64,000 bases of DNA. Source: Ceratopteris richardii. Its lineage: Eukaryota > Streptophyta > Polypodiopsida > Polypodiales > Pteridaceae. Below, piece after piece: positions 61,184-64,000 of the stretch. Position 1 is the first letter of the stretch, and every line of letters starts with the position of its first letter. Below the pieces are notes generated by a model that saw only the letters and a list, made by a program, of their open reading frames with translations, had not been told where the DNA came from and did not search any database. The stretch lies in NCBI GenBank assembly GCA_020310875.1, contig CM035438.1:95771205-95835204 (forward strand), written 5' to 3'. Made by a program: the position numbers and the translations under genes.

Positions 61184-61860
61184 GTTGCATGCAAAATAAC
61201 ATTGGCTATGCTCTTGATAAGTTATGTCTACCCGTATTATTGGTTCATATAGAAATATGTGTGAAATAGTCGTATATATTGGTTCATAGAGAAACAGGTG
61301 TGAAAAGGTCTAATCTCCAACCCTAAGTCATCACAATTCATTTCCTCAAAGGTCTTAAAATAAGTCTTTTTAGGCCTAATGATAGTGGCGTTTACATATG
61401 CTATTGGAAATTTTAGTGCACAAGCTATGGCCTTTCTGTCTATGGTGATTTCTTGTCTCTAGTTTGAGAAATTAGTAACAATAGTAGTCCCTTGTAGCTT
61501 CTTGTGAGCCTCAAATGTGGAGAGAAACTCCAAATGTCTCTCTACAACTATATATACTAGGGGGAAGTGAGAGAAGTGTATCTCTGTGTAGGTTCTTCCA
61601 AGCAACTTCTACTTGTGGATCCTAATTAATCTCTTGAAACTTAGAGATGAAGTAAATTATCCTGAAAAAATCTTGTAGTATATCATGATGATACACATAG
61701 ATGTCCCCTGTAGCAAGATGTATTGGATTTTTATCTTTCTTGATAAACCAAAACGAAGGTATAGTAGAGTGAAACTATTCTCTCATAGGATTACTCATAA
61801 TGTCTCTAATACTGGCTCCTTTCCTAGTCTTCTCATTGATGTAGCTTTCATTATGTCCAT
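61184..61860 (-). pseudogene. Element M ORF2 N-terminal fragment
   Basis: Minus strand about 61640-61340: HLEFLSTFEAHKKLQGTTIV, TNFSN, a stop, then QEITIDRKAIACALKFPIAY. It resembles ORF2 of B (CSYLISTLTPSKDKKGYSSF, VLPSLTRGNELKRFRLTINL, VREALDMK). The rest of this interval shows nothing clear. Moderate support only. Confidence 0.4.
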
Positions 61861-61863
61861 GGG

Positions 61864-62092
61864 TCTATAGCAAAAGGATTTAGCATAACTCTTCACATAG
61901 TTAATTATGTCAATTGGTGGGTTAGGGATATGATTAGTGATAAAAAATAAGAACAAAGATGAAAATAAAAACAAATAAAATAATTTCTATAGCAAAAGGA
62001 TTAGCATAAATCTTCACATGGTTATTTAGTTTATTTGGTGGATTAGGGATATGATTAATGATAAAAAATAAGAAAAAAAATAATACAATGTG
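61864..62092. repeat. Tandem duplication, period about 122 bp
   Basis: Two copies starting TCTATAGCAAAAGGATT at 61864 and 61986, both running through GGGATATGATTA(G/A)TGATAAAAAATAAG. AT-rich, non-coding, between the tail and ORF2 of element M. Confidence 0.85.
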
Positions 62093-62399
62093 GTGCATGA
62101 TACATACCTTCAGTGCAGGTAAGACGACACTTAGAGCCTCTATACCTTCCATTACTTGAAGAAATATGTGTAATTATATGGGTATGTCAAGTGAATCTAG
62201 AAATTTGACTATCAGTCTATCCAAGGAATATGGTCATCTTTTGTTTGGGGATAGATTTTGTTGTGTTGACTTTAGTTTTGAAATTTTATTGATCCTTTAA
62301 TATGTGTGATTGTGGTTTTTTTAGGGATGGAGGTAATTTTAAGTACCCACTTAGCATATGCTTTTATGGTTTTCTAGAATACCTTACTAGTTACACTCA

Positions 62400-62640
62400 T
62401 TAGATTGGAAGATCTTTTCGGTTTCCAAACCCATGTCGTTGATGGGGTTGCCATCTTTGGTTTTGCTTGTCAAAGTTTTGAATTTAGGCTTTCGTCTATT
62501 TCGTGGTCTTCCATATGGTGTTGATATTGGGAGGTGAAATCATAGTTTGCTTCTCACATGATGCCTTTCTAGGAATCCATACAGGTGATTTACCATATTG
62601 ATCGTGAATTAAAGCCCTAGGGACATAGACTTTCTCACAT
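62400..62640 (-). pseudogene. Element M pol tail with W-x-P-K-type motifs
   Basis: Minus strand: CEKVYVPRALIHDQYGKSPV, WIPRKASCEKQTMISPP, then in another frame TTWVWKPKRSS. These resemble the repeated W-V-P-K motifs of A/B. They follow the acidic linker within about 130 bases, leaving no room for RT to integrase. Confidence 0.5.
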
Positions 62641-62765
62641 TTGGAGTTTGATCAAACATGAAATCGAACCTATTGCTCCTATTTTTGCTTCTTTGGAGGA
62701 ACAATGAGTGCAACCTCTTTTCCCTTTTCCATGATGGGGATCTCTAGAATCTCCTCTAAAGGTTG

Positions 62766-63560
62766 TTACAACTCAATAGATTCTTCTACCTCAGATCGTT
62801 GAGATTGATCCTTGCATTCACCTTCATTTGGAGTGTCCTCCAATGATTCTACATATAAAGGCTCATTGGAATGCAATTCTTGAGTTGCTATCAAGCATTC
62901 AAGTCTAGATCGGAATTGTTTTGGATCAAAGAATGATAATGTTACCCTCATGTGTCCATTGTCTATAATCACATATCCAATGATTGTGTAGCCAAATCCT
63001 GGAACTAGTTGCTCTTCCATCGGTGTCTCATCAATTACCAAGAATTTAATTCCTCCAAAGGTACAAGCCCTTCAATATTCAAATGGATGGAGGTTTGTCC
63101 TACATAAGCTAGATCTTTGCCTTTTACTTTGGTTATGACAGCATCCATTTGAAAAATGGAGAGCCAAAGCTAGGTACATACTAATATTAACACTTTTTGA
63201 TGACTTAAATCAATAGACTTGAATCAATGTGTCTTTATTTTAAAGTTTGGTCCCAACATGGCATGTAGCCTTGGGCTTTTTGTGGACACTTCATTTGTAA
63301 CACACATCATGATCAAGCCATTCATATCATACCCTTGAGCATTACAATTTCTTTTTAAAGGTACTCTTATTGACATATATGTCCATGGCAACCAATATTT
63401 GCATCCAACCATGAGGTTGAAACTCTTTATCATTGAAGTGTATGCTTGTTCTTCAGTAGATCTATCTTGAATGACAAGATTGGTAAGATCTCTGCAAAAT
63501 AACCTTCACTCTTCTTTGTGAGATTTTCTAGATACCTACAAGTTAACATCATCATCCATC
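62766..63560 (-). pseudogene. Element M acidic linker after PR1
   Basis: 62766-63041 is open (91 codons): FGYTIIGYVIIDNGHMRVTL, SFFDPKQFRSRLECLIATQE, then acidic ESLEDTPNEGE. Further upstream KGKDLAYVGQTSIHLNIEGL sits where B has RSIQDPAYALVVF. The minus frame 63224-63433 has no match I can name. Confidence 0.45.
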
Positions 63561-63589
63561 CATGGCTCTTAGTCTGATGACTTGGAGAG

Positions 63590-64000
63590 GAATTCATCTA
63601 CATCTTTATGCATGTTGTTCCACTAGATTGAAGGGATGTCTTGATGCTCGAACGTATAGAGATCAACTCTAGTGGTAACTCCTAAGCATTGCACATATAG
63701 GGCATTGCTACCCCGATCTTGTACCGCTTTCAATAGATGCATAAATAGTCTATGTTAAATCATTTCATAACCATTAGCTTGGATAAAGTTGCAATCACTA
63801 GAGTGTGATCAAAGTCCACTCCACATGTGTTCAATTTTAGGTTGTCTAGAAAACCCGTGGGCTTCTCGATATGTCCTTTAGCGAATTGAAACTTTAGGCA
63901 AGTGTCTCATAGTGTAGGTTTTCCCTAATTTTCCAAGAGGGATTTAGTGGCAATTACTACACTTGATCCACTATCCAAAATACCTTTCATTGTGTGCCCA
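63590..64000 (-). pseudogene. Element M first retropepsin (PR1), cut by window edge
   Basis: Minus strand: MKGILDSGSSVVIATKSLLE, GHIEKPTGFLDNLKLNTCGV, DFDHTLVIATLSK, aligning with PR1 of B (AILDSGAGVAIATTSLW; GHIERPLGLLEGITLTTCGV; EFQHTFAICDFSK). D-S-G is kept; two stops and a frameshift follow (around 63900 and 63750). The gag part would be right of the window. Confidence 0.75.

Larger units (their letters stand above)
55940..64000 (-). mobile_element. Element M: fourth member of the A/B/C family, split by later insertions
   Basis: On the minus strand from the right edge: PR1 (about 63600-64000), acidic linker, W-x-P-K tail (62400-62640), ORF2 N-terminal part (61340-61640), interruption by an F-type LTR (60598-61183) and copia element L (57011-60555), then ORF2 coiled coil (56650-56935) and ORF3 (55940-56340). 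RT, RNase H, integrase and PR2 are not found between linker and tail, so this looks like another internal deletion. Treating both halves as one element is inferred from order and orientation. Confidence 0.6.

Overview
This is plant nuclear DNA made almost entirely of nested LTR retrotransposons. I found no intact host gene, no rRNA or tRNA gene, no CRISPR array and nothing bacterial. The large, repeat-dense make-up, and Ty3/gypsy elements of the Athila/Tat (non-chromovirus) type beside many Ty1/copia elements, fit a vascular plant with a big genome. A gymnosperm or fern is possible, but the sequence alone does not prove it.

Layout. 1-14558: element A (minus strand), a large Ty3/gypsy element with 5' LTR, tRNA-Asp primer site, repeat-bearing leader, gag, pol and part of ORF2; its 3' end lies left of the window. 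14559-26941: element B (plus strand), a better preserved copy of the same family, cut in gag by the insertion of A. It runs through pol, ORF2 and ORF3 to its 3' LTR. 26942-about 34500: element C (minus), an older relative without PR1, RT, RNase H and integrase; B sits in its ORF2. So A lies in B, which lies in C. 34500-38220: decayed gypsy pieces. 38227-47222: a mosaic of copia fragments (E, G, I) carrying a gag-only gypsy element F (target duplication GCACC) and a non-autonomous copia element H (target duplication GTTGG). 47223-53489: full-length decayed copia element J. 53490-55940: nothing recognisable. 55940-64000: a fourth relative of A/B/C, element M (minus), split by copia element L, which itself contains a solo LTR of the A/B family (target duplication ATGAG), and by an F-type LTR.

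The A/B/C/M family is the most interesting thing here. Its polyprotein has Gag with a long N-terminal extension, a retropepsin (PR1), RT, RNase H, a tandemly duplicated integrase zinc-binding (HHCC) module, the DDE integrase core, a second retropepsin-like domain (PR2) after integrase, and a tail of repeated W-x-P-K motifs. Two further sense ORFs follow. ORF2 combines a globular domain, a Pro/Thr-rich stretch and a coiled coil; ORF3 is globular. A 3' splice acceptor just before the ORF2 start is seen in A, B and C, which suggests a spliced subgenomic mRNA. Neither ORF shows a signal peptide or membrane segment, so they do not look like envelope genes. Two members also have CpG-rich tandem arrays in the leader between primer site and gag.

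All domain calls come from reading motifs by eye; no database search was run. Element boundaries given with target duplications (F, H, solo LTR; J with one mismatch) are firm, others are approximate.
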